From: Rhizobium sp. RCAM05350
Lineage (GTDB): Bacteria > Pseudomonadota > Alphaproteobacteria > Rhizobiales > Rhizobiaceae
Assembly: GCA_024426085.1 (NCBI GenBank)
Contig: CP087974.1
Span: forward strand, 2,170,001-2,234,000
DNA length: 64,000 bases
Direction: 5' to 3'
Under the pieces are notes generated by a model. The model did not search any database. It had not been told where the DNA came from and saw only the letters and a list, made by a program, of their open reading frames with translations. The translations under genes were made by a program, and so were the position numbers. Of the stretch, positions 10,491 through 20,590 are shown piece after piece (position 1 is the stretch's first letter; each line of letters opens with the position of its first letter).

Positions 10491-11420
10491 CTACAGGCCG
10501 ATCTCATAGCTCCACGGCGGGTTTGCCCCGGCGCGTGAGACGGTAACGGCAGCGGCCTTAGCGCCGAGTGCCAGCGCGTCGCGGACGGCGCTTTCGCTGA
10601 GCGTGGCGACCTGTTCCTTGGTCAGGAGATTGTTCATTTTCAGCGACGCCAGAATGCCGGCATCGAACGTGTCGCCGGCACCGACGGTATCGACGACATC
10701 AACCTTTTCACCCGGCACAGAGACCTTGCCGCGAGTCGTGTAGCCGTCGGCACCCTCGGCGCCCTTGGTGATGACAACGAGTTTCGGGCCGCGCTGCAGC
10801 CACTTGGCCACCAGTTCGTCATGGGTGCCTTCTTCGCCGAACCAGTCCAGATCCTCGTCGGAGAACTTGACGATGTCGGACATCGCCGCCATGCGCAGCA
10901 TACGGGCCTTGTGGGCTTCGGCATCCTTGATGAAGCCGGGGCGGATATTCGGGTCGAAGGAGATCACCCGCTTCCGATGCTCGTGGGTCATCAGCGCTTC
11001 GTAAGTCGAACCGCACGGTTCGGGGATGAGGCTGATCGCACCTGAAATGCAGCGCCTCGCAAAAATCTCCGAGTGCCGGCAGATGGTCCTTGGTGATCAT
11101 CCGGCCTGCCGTGTTCTCGTCGAAGAAGGCATAGGTTGCCGATCCGTTGACCAGCTTGACGAAGGCGACGGTGGTGTGCAGCGACAGGGTTGCGCAGGGG
11201 CCAAAATCGACATTACTCGATTTCAGCGTCTCGCTGCAGCATATCGCCGAACATGTCGTCGGAGAGACCGGTGAAGAAGCCGGTGGGTATGCCAAGGCGT
11301 CCGGAGCGCGATGGCCGTGTTGAAGATCGCGCCGCCGGAATAGGGCGCAAACGCCATTTCGCCTGCCGTCGTCTGGCGTGGCAGCATGTCGATCAAGGCT
11401 TCCCCACAGCAAACGATCAC
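10491..11420 (-). CDS. frk: fructokinase (PfkB family), three frameshifts
   Basis: Phosphorylates fructose with ATP in the cytoplasm. The protein (~308 aa) starts at a GTG (MIVCCGEALIDMLPR), has the PfkB N-terminal G-G motif (APYSGGAIFNTAIAL) and the C-terminal PfkB signature DTVGAGDTFDAGIL containing the catalytic Asp. Frames change near 11310, 11230 and 11030, with continuous similarity in between (VDFGPCATLSLHTTVAFVKL, ISFDPNIRPGF). It lies ~3 kb from the frc transport operon on the same strand, fitting a shared fructose role, since the Frc system imports unphosphorylated fructose. Other hexose kinase specificity cannot be excluded. Confidence 0.88.
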
Positions 11421-11494
11421 GGCGACGTCCTCCCCATCATGGATGTTATTTCAATCGATTTAAACCAAACCGCGCCGGATTTCCAGCGCCGTTT

Positions 11495-12194
11495 TCAGGC
11501 CGTCGCGAGTTCGCTGACGCCACCATTGCGGCCGGACCATTCGAGCGGCGCATTGAGGAAGGCCTCGACCTCGGACAACGTCTTTTCGTCGAACAATTTC
11601 TGCTGCTTGGCAACCGCCAGCACATCGCGCCAGGTGGCGATATTGTGCAGCGTCACACCCTTGTCCTGCATCTCTGCGCGGGCCTGCGGGAAGATGTCAT
11701 AGTAGAACAAGGCAATACCGTGATCGACGACACCGCCGGCTGCGCGGATGGCATCGATGAACTTGAACATCGAGCCGCCGGCCGTCGTCAGGTCCTCGAT
11801 GACGAGGACGCGGGCGCCTTCCGGCATATGGCCTTCGATCTGGGCGTTGCGGCCATGGCCCTTCGGTGCCTTGCGGACATAGATCATCGGCAGCGCCAGG
11901 CGCTCGGCCAGCATCGCAGCGAAGGGAATGCCGGCCGTCTCGCCGCCGGCGATGACGTCGAACTGTTCGGAAACCGGCTTCGCGCAGCACGGTGGCTGCG
12001 GCAAAATCCATCACTGCCGAGCGGATGCGCGGATAGGAGATCAGCTTGCGGCAGTCGATATAGACCGGGCTCGCCATGCCGGATGCCAGCTTGTAGGGCT
12101 TGTCGGCGCTGAAATGCACCGCCTTGATTTCCCAGAGCATCTTGGCAACGAGTTCGGCCATCACGGCCTTGTCGGGAAAGGATGTCTGGATCAT
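11495..12194 (-). CDS. pyrE: orotate phosphoribosyltransferase, one frameshift
   Basis: Fifth step of de novo UMP synthesis: orotate plus PRPP gives OMP. About 232 residues; the start segment [19 protein letters not shown] and [19 protein letters not shown] are typical of the alphaproteobacterial enzyme. The PRPP-binding motif [20 protein letters not shown] is intact. The frame changes near 11980, between [11 protein letters not shown] and the [15 protein letters not shown] loop. It lies between frk and a VOC gene, with pyrC ~1 kb away on the same strand. Confidence 0.93.
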
Positions 12195-12300
12195 CGGCGG
12201 GTCTCCTGCAGCTCGGGATTTTTATCACCCGCCGCATAGCAGGTCGGGCCGCGCAATGCCAGAGGCGGAGGGCGCAGCAGAGGCCGCCGCGCCGCCAAAT

Positions 12301-12866
12301 TCAGTCGTTCTGGTTCTCGCCCTGCTGCTGGCAGAAGGTGATACGGTTGTTGAACGGATCGATCACCTCGACCTCCAGCCCCCAGGGTGCCTTTTTCACG
12401 CCCGGCTTCATGTAGCGGTAGTTCTTGCCCGCCAGTTCAGCCTGCAGGGCGGCCGCGTCTCCGACACGGACAAAGGCGCGCGCCGGGACTTGCATCGCCG
12501 GCATGCTCGCTCAGATGCAGGATCATGCCTTCCCGGGCAACCTGGCAATAAAGCGGGGAATTATCGCCGAAGCGATGTTCCCAATCGAGCGTGAAGCCGA
12601 GAAATCCGCAATAGAACTCCATCGCCTTGGCGACGTCGAAAATGCGGAAGATCGGGATCGGCGGCTGGATCCCGACATGACCGTCCTGCCTTTGTGCCGG
12701 CTTGTCCGCCGTATCAATCTTTGCCGACAGGATATTCCATTGGTCATAGCCGAACTGGCTGGCGACGATCTCAAGGGCTTCGCTGTGGGAAAGACTGGTG
12801 TTAGCGATCTGCAAAGGCCTGCTTGAGCACCTTTGCCATCAGTTTTGCATCGCGAAAATCGCGCAT
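12301..12866 (-). CDS. glyoxalase superfamily (VOC) protein, two frameshifts
   Basis: About 188 residues: an N-terminal helical segment (MRDFRDAKLMAKVLKQ, SHSEALEIVASQFGYDQWN) followed by a VOC domain (PIFRIFDVAKAMEFYCGFLGF to EVEVIDPFNNRITFCQQ). This two-part layout is that of the family annotated simply as glyoxalase superfamily protein. GGAGG lies 7 bases before the ATG at 12866. Frames change near 12805 and 12490. VOC proteins include bleomycin-type binding proteins, dioxygenases and isomerases; metal ligands are not clear enough to choose. Confidence 0.78.
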
Positions 12867-13064
12867 GGTTCATCCTCCGTATGGCGGCAAACAGGAAGAT
12901 CAGTGCCCGCTCTGCTGACCCGTTCGCCATCAACGCCAAAAGGCAAGGATGAGAAAGGTTTAGGTGGATGCATTCACCATCGTGCCAAGGCACTGCAGGG
13001 CGGCTGGCCGCATCCGGCCAACCACAGTGTTAGGCGAAGTTTTTGCCGGGATCAAGCCGGGTTT

Positions 13065-14119
13065 TCAGACCACAGCCCAATGCAACGGGAACATCGGATC
13101 GAACACGGTAACCGTACCGGCTTCCGTCTCGATCTTTTCCGGAAATGTCAGCGCCTCCGCCTGCTTGCGCAGCGTGATCGTCTCGTCGTTGACCGGCAGG
13201 CCGTACCAAGCCGGGCCATTCAGCGACGTGAAGGCTTCCAGTCTGTCCAGCGCATTTTCCTGCTCGAACACGTGGGCAAGGCAGCTCATCGTGTTGATCG
13301 AGGTGTAGATGCCGGCGCAGCTGCAGGCGCATTCCTTCAACGGATCGACATGCGGGGCGGAATCGGTGCCAAGGAAGAAGCGTCCGTCGCCGGAGACAGC
13401 CGCAGCGCGCAGGGCCAGGCGATGCAGTTCGCGCTTGGCCACCGGCAGGCAGTAGTAATGCGGGCGGATGCCGCCCACCAGAATGGCGTTGCGGTTGATG
13501 ATCAGGTGATGGGTGGTGATCGATCCGGCGAGATTGCTTTTCGACGCCTTGATATAGTCGATGCCGTCCTTGGTGGTGACATGTTCCATCGTCACCTTCA
13601 GTTCCGGCAGGCGCGCACGCAATGGGTCGAGCACGGTTTCGATGAAGACGGCTTCGCGGTCGAAGATATCGACCTCGGGGGTCGTTACCTCGCCGTGGAC
13701 GCAGAGCGGCAGGCCGATCTTGGCCATGCGTTCCAGCACCGGCATGGCATTTTCAAAATTGCGCACGCCGCCATGCGAATTGGTGGTGGCACCGGCCGGA
13801 TAGAGCTTGACCGCCTTGATCAGGCCACTGGCATGACCGGCTTCGACATCATCCGGGTTGGTACCCTCCGTGAGATAGAGCGTCATCAGCGGTTCGGAAA
13901 CGATCGCCCTTCGGCAGCACTGCCATGATGCGCTCATGATAGGCCGTCGCATCGGCAGTAGTGACCACCGGCGGCACGAGATTGGGCATGATGATGGCGC
14001 GGGCGAAGTGGCGGCTGGTATCGCCGATGACGCCCTTGAGCATGCCGCCATCACGCAGATGCAGATGCCAGTCGTCGGGGGCGGCGGATCGTCAGTTCGG
14101 TGATGGACTGTGGGCTCAT
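13065..14119 (-). CDS. pyrC: dihydroorotase, two frameshifts
   Basis: Cyclises carbamoyl-aspartate to dihydroorotate in pyrimidine synthesis. About 350 aa, class II (PyrC) type. The N-terminal metal site is [13 protein letters not shown], visible after removing one extra base in a five-G run near 14085; [20 protein letters not shown] follows. The frame changes again near 13905. Other zinc ligands are present: the carbamylated Lys in [34 protein letters not shown] and [13 protein letters not shown] precedes the ATG at 14119. Confidence 0.92.
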
Positions 14120-14145
14120 GGGAATTCTCCAGACGCAATCTTCTC

Positions 14146-14168
14146 GCGCATGGGTTCGGGGCATGCGC
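14146..14168 (+). repeat. palindromic element, copy 2 of the 19-nt repeat
   Basis: GCGCATG and CATGCGC arms (7 bp, perfect) flank a 9-base centre. The first 19 bases are identical to 4172-4190. It lies in the gap between frcK and pyrC. Confidence 0.6.
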
Positions 14169-14227
14169 TGACCGAAGGCTCCGATAGCATCATTGTGTGG
14201 CGAAAAACAATGATCGATTGCCCGGCA

Positions 14228-14862
14228 TCAGGCCGTTTCGAAAATCTCGATGGCGATATCGGCGGCGCGCGAATTGTCGATGATCCGTTTGCCGTTCGGC
14301 AGGTCGTTGCCGTAGAGCTTCCATTCGATGCCGGCGTCGTCCAGCCCATAGTGGATCCAGCGCTGCCGCAATCGCTCCTCCAGCACCTCATAGGATGGCC
14401 CGACGAAGATCGACAGGTCGAACATGCCGTCGAGCCGCGACCAGGGCGCCTCGTCGAGCAGAAGGTAATTACCTTCCGCAAGAATGATACGCGTTTCAAC
14501 GGCCACCGGCCGGGCTGACGCAATGGCGATTTCCCGGGACCGGTCAAACACCGGAACAAGGACCTCCTCATCCGCCCTGCGCACTGCCGAAACGATATCG
14601 ATGAAGGCGCGGACGTCGAATGTCTCCGGTGCGCCCTTGCGTTTTAACAGACCGCGCTCCTCGAGAATGCCGTTGTCCATGTGGAAACCGTCCATCGGCA
14701 AAACGGCGGATTTTCGCCGTGGCGCGTCAACTCCTCGTGAAGCGCATCGGCCAGCGTGGACTTGCCGGCCCCGGGAGGGCCGGCAATGGCGACGATGAAG
14801 CGGGGCGATTTTCCCGCCTTTTCGACAATGCTATCCGCAATGGCGGCAAGCGTCATGCTCAT
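14228..14862 (-). CDS. frcK: FrcK-type kinase of the fructose transport operon, one frameshift
   Basis: A ~211-aa P-loop kinase of the uridine kinase/pantothenate kinase-like group. The Walker A motif AGPPGAGKSTLAD is near residue 30, followed by PMDGFHMDNGIL (substrate-binding region) and IILAEGNYLLLDE (Walker B-like). The frame changes near 14705, between the two. The start codon overlaps the frcA stop by 4 bases (ATGA), so translation is coupled. In Sinorhizobium meliloti the frcBCAK operon ends with such a putative kinase; its substrate is not established. Confidence 0.85.
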
Positions 14863-15631
14863 GCGGCAGCGGCCTCCGGTGGCACCTTCGCGCTGGTCAT
14901 GAAGGCGACAGCATCCGACATCGTATAGTCTTTCGGATTGATGACGCAGAGGCGCTTGCCAAGCCGGTGGATATGTATGCGGTCCGCCACTTCCGAACAC
15001 ATGCGGCATGTTGTGCGAGATCAGCACGATCGGCAGGCCGCGGGAGCGCACGTCGAGGATGAGTTCGAGAACCTTGCAGGACTCCTTGACGCCGAGCGCC
15101 GCGGTCGGCTCGTCGAGAATGATGACCTTGGATCCGAACGCAGCGGCACGCGCCACGGCCACACCCTGGCGCTGGCCGCCGGAAAGCGTCTCTACCGCCT
15201 GGTTGATGTTCTGGATCGTCATCAGGCCAAGCTCGGAAAGCTTGTCGCGCGCAATCTTGGCCATTTTCGGCCGGTCGAGCATGCGGAAAATCGACCCCAT
15301 CGGCCCGGGTTTGCGGATCTCGCGGCCGAGGAACATGTTGTCGGCGATCGACAGTGCAGGCGAAAGCGCCAGGTTCTGATAGACGGTTTCGATGCCGGCC
15401 TCGCGCCTCCAGCGGAGAACGGAAGTGGACCACCTTGCCGTCAAGCCGGATTTCGCCCTCGTCCGGATGGACGGCCCCCGAGATCGCCTTGATCAGCGAA
15501 GATTTGCCGGCGCCATTGTCGCCGATCACGGCGAGGATTTCGCCGGGATAGAGATCGAAATCGGATTGGTCCAGAGCAGTCACGCGGCCATAGCGCTTGA
15601 CGATACCGCGTGCGGTGAGAAGAGGTTCCAT
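14859..15631 (-). CDS. frcA: fructose ABC transporter ATP-binding protein, two frameshifts
   Basis: A ~258-aa single-NBD ABC ATPase energising fructose uptake at the cytoplasmic membrane. Walker A is GDNGAGKSSLIKA, the signature ETLSGGQRQGVAVARA, Walker B VIILDEPTAALG and the switch His is in LISHNMPHVF. Frames change near 15410 (one G missing in Glu-Ala codons) and 14995 (an extra G in a TTCGAA context). The final residues (KVPPEAAAA) precede the TGA that overlaps the frcK ATG. The start overlaps the frcC stop by one base (TGATG). Confidence 0.93.
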
Positions 15632-16689
15632 CAGCCTGCTACCTTTCTGATCCACTGGTCGATACCGACGGCCGAAATGATGAGGACACCGGTCAACAGG
15701 ACTTTCCACTGCGGATCGGCGCCGAGCATGTTGAGGCCCATCGACACTACGCCGACGATGAGAGCGCCAAAGAGGGTGCCGAGGATCGAGCCGCGCCCGC
15801 CGAACAGCGAGATGCCACCGATCACCGCCGCCGTAATGGCCTGCAGATTGTAATCCGTGACCGCCCAGGACGGCGAAATCGAGCCGTTGCGGCCAATCGA
15901 GACCCAGGCAGCAAGGGCTGCAATGGCCCCGGCAAGGCCGTAGACGCCGAGAAGCACGCCCTTTACCGGATACCCGACAGCTCCGCCGCCTCCGGATCGT
16001 CTCCGACCGCATAAACATGGCGTCCCCAGGGGGTGTGGTTGAGCGCATACCAGAGCGCGATCACGGTAATCACCATCATAATCACGCCAAGCGTGAAGAC
16101 GGCCGAGCCGAGCTTGAAGCTGGCGCCGAAGAGACCCAGCAGCGGCGCTGCGGTTTCTATATCGGCACGGCGGATGGTCTCGTTGGCCGAATAGATATAG
16201 TTGATCGCCACGATGATGTTCCAGGTGCCCAGCGTGACGATGAAGGGCGGTAATTTCATTCTGGAAACCAGGAAGCCGTTGGCCATGCCGCATACGGTGC
16301 CGGTCACGAAACCCGCCAGAATGGCCAGCGGCGCCGGCATGCCGTAGGTCACGGCGCAATTGCCCATGACAACAGCCGAAAGCACCATGACCACGCCGAT
16401 CGACAGGTCGATGCCTGCGGTCAAGATGATGAGCGTCTGTGCAGCGCCGAGAATACCGACGACGGCAATCTGCTGCAGGATCAATGTCAGCGTTCCCGCG
16501 GTGAAGAACCGTTCACCCTTCAGGACGCCAAAGACGATGATGGAAAAGATCAGCACGATCGCCGGAATGGCGGCCGGTGTCGAATGCAGAAAATGCTGAA
16601 TGCGCTGCAACGGCGAGCGATCTTCGAATGAAGCGACGGATTTGTCGCTTTGATCCAATGTTTTTTTCGAATTCCTGGACGCTTGTCAT
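15631..16689 (-). CDS. frcC: fructose ABC transporter permease, two frameshifts
   Basis: About 353 aa, with eight to ten membrane segments of the ribose/xylose-type permease family (RbsC-like). Recognisable segments are QIAVVGILGAAQTLIILTAG, IDLSIGVVMVLSAVVMG and, near the C-terminus, AVIGGISLFGGRGSILGTLF. The ATG at 16689 has GGGAGG upstream. The frame changes in an A run near 16668, just after MTSVQEFEK, and near 15965 after the YAVGDDPEAAELSGIR loop. It pairs with FrcA and FrcB in a translationally coupled operon. Confidence 0.92.
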
Positions 16690-16734
16690 GACAACGCCTC
16701 CCTCCCAAGAGCCCGGCCTACCTGCCGGTTGTTG

Positions 16735-16761
16735 AAAAGGGCGGCCCTGAAACCGCCCTTT
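16735..16761 (-). terminator. attenuator/terminator-like hairpin between frcB and frcC
   Basis: On the minus strand AAAGGGCGG and CCGCCCTTT pair perfectly around an 8-base loop and are followed by a short T run. Placed between the binding-protein gene and the permease gene, it probably allows only partial read-through and protects frcB mRNA, giving more FrcB than FrcC. Confidence 0.65.
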
Positions 16762-16793
16762 CGTGTTCATTCTGTGCTGAAAGCACTAAGGCA

Positions 16794-17821
16794 TCAACCC
16801 CAGCACTTGTCCGTACCGGCCTTGACGTCGATCGATCTGACGCCCGCAGCCGGTTTGTCCGTGACGAGTGCTACGCCGGTGTCGAAGAAGTCCTTGCCTG
16901 CGGTCGGCTTTGGCTTGGTGCCGTCCTTGGCGTACTGGGCAATTGCTTCGATGCCGAGCGATGCCATCAGCAGCGGATACTGCTGCGACGTCGCGCCTGA
17001 TGACGCCTTCGGCCACCGACTTGATGCCCGGGCAGCCGCCGTCAACGGAAACGATCAGAACGTCCTTTTCCTTGCCGACAGCCTTCAGCGCTTCATAGGC
17101 GCCGACAGCGGCCGGTTCGTTGATCGTGTGAATGACGTTGATGTCCGGATCCTTCTGGAGAAGGTTTTCCATGGCGGTGCGGCCGCCTTCTTCATTGCCG
17201 TTGGTGACGTCATGGCCAACGATGCGCAGAATCGTCTTCGTCGCCGATCTTCGCCGGATCCTTCGGGTCGATGCCGAAGCCGATCATGAAGCCCTGGTCG
17301 CGCAGAACGTCGACGGTCGGCTGTGACGGCACGAGGTCAAGGAAGCCGATCTTGGCATCCTTGGCCTTGTCGCCGAGCTGTAGCAGCAGCCCAGGCACCG
17401 ATCAGCTTGCCGGCCTGCAGGTTGTCCGTGGCAAAGGTTGCGTCGGCAGCGGTGGCCGGATCGAGCGGGGTGTCGAGCGCGATGACCAGAAGCCCGGCAT
17501 CCTGTGCCTTCTTGACCTGATCGACGATCGCCTTGGTGTCGGAGGCGGCAATCAGGATACCCTTGGCGCCGTCGGCGATGCAGGATTCGATGGCAGCAAC
17601 CTGGCTGTCATGGTCGCCATCGACCTTGCCGGCATAGGCCTTCAGCTCAACGCCGAGTTCCTTGGCCTTGGCTTCAGCGCCTTCCTTCATCTTGACGAAG
17701 AAGGGGTTGGTATCGGTCTTGGTGATCAGGCAGGCCGAAACGTCGGCGGCCTGAGCGGGGGCTGCAACATACGACGCCAAGCGCCAGCGCTGAGAGCGGC
17801 GGAAACAATAGTCTTCTTCAT
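16794..17821 (-). CDS. frcB: periplasmic fructose-binding protein, about four frameshifts
   Basis: A ~341-aa substrate-binding protein of the RbsB/periplasmic binding protein-4 type. The signal peptide [25 protein letters not shown] is split by a frameshift near 17775. The mature protein reads [57 protein letters not shown] and ends AGTDKCWG. Other junctions are near 17395, 17230 and 17000. GGGAGGA precedes the ATG. The assignment to fructose rests on the frcBCAK/frcR gene arrangement rather than on ligand residues. Confidence 0.9.
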
Positions 17822-18122
17822 GAAATCCTCCCAAGGATTGAAAATTGGAACCGGCGAACCGGCCCGTCAGGCTTCGCCCACCGCAACATCTCCTATGAGC
17901 GGGTGGCGCTTCCGGACACAAAACAAACATCAAAATGAAATGCTGTCAATAAATAAATCAAATTGAATTATTAAAAATCTGTGCCATTCTCTGCGCAGAA
18001 AATGTGCACGCGCCTCTCGTGGTTGCAGTGCACGCAAGCAACAAAATGAAAGGCGTGGTCAGGAGGCCAGTCCGGAACAACCCAGTCCGGATAGGAGATC
18101 ACGCTTTAGGGAGGTAACGGGC
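17822..18122. other. frcB-frcR divergent control region
   Basis: A 301-bp gap between divergent starts. The centre (17930-17985) is strongly AT-rich compared with its surroundings and contains the 21-base dyad annotated separately. A second AT-poor part near 18000-18030 has TGTGCACGCG and TGCAGTGCACGC segments. No coding potential is seen. Confidence 0.6.
17952..17972. promoter_or_regulatory. candidate FrcR (ROK) operator
   Basis: AATAA-n-TCAA-n-TTGA-n-TTATT is a 21-base dyad whose only asymmetric positions are the centre and one base pair. Its AT-rich ends resemble NagC/Mlc boxes, the operators of other ROK repressors, and it lies between the divergent frcB and frcR genes. Confidence 0.5.
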
Positions 18123-19351
18123 ATGACATCACAAGCCGGTTCCGGCGGTGCATCGACTGTTCCGGACGTCTTCGACCCCACGGCGGCGCCAATCTCACCC
18201 GCGTGCCTATAACGAGAGACTGGTGATGTCGCTGGTGCGCCGTCACGGCAGCCTGTCGAAAGCTGATATCGCCCGGCGTTCCGGCCTCTCGGCGCAGACA
18301 GTCACGGTCATCATGCGGGCACTGGAAAAAGACGACCTTCTGATCCGCGGCGATCCTGTACGCGGTCGCGTCGGCCAGCCATCGATCCCGATGCGGCTCA
18401 ATCCGGATGCGGTCTACTCCTACGGCGTCAAGATCGGCCGCCGCAGCTGCGACCTGGTGCTGATGGACTTCGTCGGTAATATCCGCCTGCAACTGCACCA
18501 GACCCACGCCTATCCGATGCCGGACGACATTCTGTCCTTCATCGTCGAGGGTATCCCGAAACTCGAAAAGATGCTGACCGAGGCGCAGCGCGGACGGATC
18601 GCCGGCGTTGGCATCGCAACGCCTTTCCAGCTGTGGAGCTGGGCGGAGGAGACCGGTGCCCCGAAGGAGGCGATGAACAGCTGGCGCGGTTTCGACCTGC
18701 GCAAGGAGGTGGCGGCGCGCACTCATCATCCGGTATTGATGCAGAACGACGCCACCAGCGCCTGCGGAGCGGAACTCATCTTCGGGGTCGGTGCGTCCTA
18801 TCCGGATTTCATCTATTTCTATATCGGCTCGTTCATCGGCGGCGGTATCGTCCTGAACTCCGCGCTGTTTTCCGGGCGCACCGGGACGGCAGGCGCCGTC
18901 GGCCTGCTACAGGTCTCCGACAAGAACGGCAAACCGCAGCAGCTTTTGAAGATCGCCTCGATTTTCGTGCTGGAAAATCTCCTGCGCGAACGAGGGATCG
19001 ACCCGGAAGCCGCTCTGGTATTCGGCCGATGAATGGATCGATTTCGGCGAACCGCTGGAGACCTGGATTCAGCTGACGGCAGCGGCACTGGCGCAGGCCA
19101 TCGTTTCATCCGCCTCGATCATCGATTTCAGCGCGGCGGTGATCGACGGCGGCTTTCCCGGCTGGGTGCGCGAACGCATCATAGCGGCGATCCGCAAGGC
19201 GGCCGGTGAGCTTGATCTCGAAGGTGTCATCCTGCCAGATATCATCGAGGGTGCTGTCGGCGCTCAGGCGCGGGCCATCGGCGGCGCCACATTGCCGCTG
19301 TTTTCGCGCTACCTCATCGATACCAATGTTCTTTTCAAGGAAACTGCCTGA
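18123..19351 (+). CDS. frcR: ROK family transcriptional regulator of fructose uptake, frameshifted
   Basis: A ~405-aa ROK repressor. An N-terminal winged HTH (RAYNERLVMSLVRRHGSLSK, LSAQTVTVIMRALEKDDLL) precedes a sugar-kinase-like domain (PVLMQNDATSACGAELIFG, GSFIGGGIVLNS). GGGAGG precedes the ATG at 18123. The first ~25 residues and the HTH are in different frames (junctions near 18190-18205), and the frame changes again near 19020 before DEWIDFGEPLETWIQ. The ROK zinc-binding CxCGxxGC motif is not apparent. Divergence from frcBCAK and the dyad between them support control of fructose uptake. Its stop overlaps the next start by one base. Confidence 0.85.
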
Positions 19352-19780
19352 TGCTGAAAGGTCTGAACCCGCTCTTGAGCCCCGAGCTCTTGAGCACCTT
19401 GCGCGCCATGGGCCACGGCGATGAAATTGCGCTGGTCGATGGCAATTATCCCAGGCTCGAACATGGACGCCGGCTGATCCGGCTCGACGGGCACCATCTG
19501 CTCCCGGTTCTCGACGCGATATTGAGCGTCCTGCCGATCGACGACTTCGTGCCGGAGGCGATCTTTCCTTGCGACCGTGAAGCAGGACCGCGATGCACTC
19601 GACCCGGTGCACGAGGAAATCATCGCCTGCTGTGCCAGGCATGAGCCGGATCGCGCGGTAACGCCGCTGCTTGGCCCCGATTTCTATCCGAGGGTCCGCG
19701 CTGTGCATACTGTTGTCCAGACGAGCGAGCCGCGACTCTATGGCAACGTCATCCTGCGAAAGGGCGTGATCTACCCCTGA
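19351..19780 (+). CDS. fucU: RbsD/FucU family sugar mutarotase-like protein, one frameshift
   Basis: About 143 aa. The start MLKGLNPLLSPELLSTLRAM, GHGDEIALVDGNYP and the C-terminal LYGNVILRKGVIYP are diagnostic of the RbsD/FucU family, whose members catalyse anomer or pyranose/furanose interconversion of monosaccharides. The frame changes near 19570, where an extra T separates EAIF from LATVKQDRDALDP. The ATG overlaps the frcR stop by one base, so it is cotranslated with the regulator. A role on fructose is inferred from context only. Confidence 0.85.
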
Positions 19781-19800
19781 TGCTATTGTTCCAAAAAACA

Positions 19801-19832
19801 AAAGGCCCGCCGGATGATCCGGCGGGCCTTTT
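19801..19832. terminator. strong bidirectional intrinsic terminator
   Basis: AAAGGCCCGCCGGAT and ATCCGGCGGGCCTTTT form a perfect stem with A and T runs on both sides. It separates the converging fucU (plus) and DoxX (minus) genes. Confidence 0.9.
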
Positions 19833-19848
19833 CCAGGTTACCTGCAAA

Positions 19849-20296
19849 TCAAGCGTGGCGTGCACCAGCCGACACTCCGGTGCGGGCGTCAACCGAAAGC
19901 GATCCCGGACCGAAGGCGGCAAGAACCAGAAAGCCGCCGGCGATGGCAAGGTTCTTCATCATCATCAGCTGGTTGAAGACGCTCAGCAGGCCGTTTGCTG
20001 CTGCCGGGAAGTCAGGAATGTTGATGGCGCCGCTGTGGAAGACAAGGGCGGTGAAGGCGCAGAACACAGCCAGGAGATAGGCGGCGATGCGAGTCTGGAA
20101 GCCGACCAGGATAGCGAGGCCGGCGATGAGTTCCGAACAGGCCGGCTGCGTAGGCCAGCGTGGTTGCTGCCGGCAGGCTGGCATTGGTGATCATCCCGAC
20201 CGTTGCGCTTACGTCCATAAGCTTGCCGAAACCGGCGGGGATAAACATGAAGGCGAGGAGGATGCGTCCGAGGAGAACGATAACACTTTGCTGCAT
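19849..20296 (-). CDS. DoxX family membrane protein, one frameshift
   Basis: About 149 aa with four membrane helices. The start MQQSVIVLLGRILLAFMFIP and AGFGKLMDVSATVGMI, then GLAILVGFQTRIAAYLLAVF and LMMMKNLAIAGGFLVLAAFG, match the DoxX/DoxD-like family. The frame changes near 20140 between AAGLFG and ELIAGLAI. Family members are quinone-linked or thiol-redox-associated membrane proteins; no specific role is visible here. It converges on fucU with a shared terminator. Confidence 0.85.
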
Positions 20297-20590
20297 TGGA
20301 AGAGGCTCCGGTTCGGGTTCGTTGTAGCAATAGATTTATCAGCAAATCCAAAATCATCCAGTCCATCGGCACGAAACAGATCGTTCACAATAACAAGACA
20401 ACGAGCGCAGATCGTCAACATTGCGTGATGGGGCATCATCCGAGCGAGACGAGAGACGGCAATTTCCGTCGGTACAACATGCGCATATGGCAGGCACTTC
20501 AGGTTCCACGGTGTTTTTTGTTGCAACACCAGGGAGACTGCGCGAAGAATTTCAACGGGGTAGCAGTGAACCTGCGGACGGGGAAGCAGT

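Noticed and set aside
12798..13928. 376-aa plus-strand open frame opposite pyrC
   Set aside because: Shadow of pyrC, whose zinc ligands and substrate residues are clear on the minus strand.
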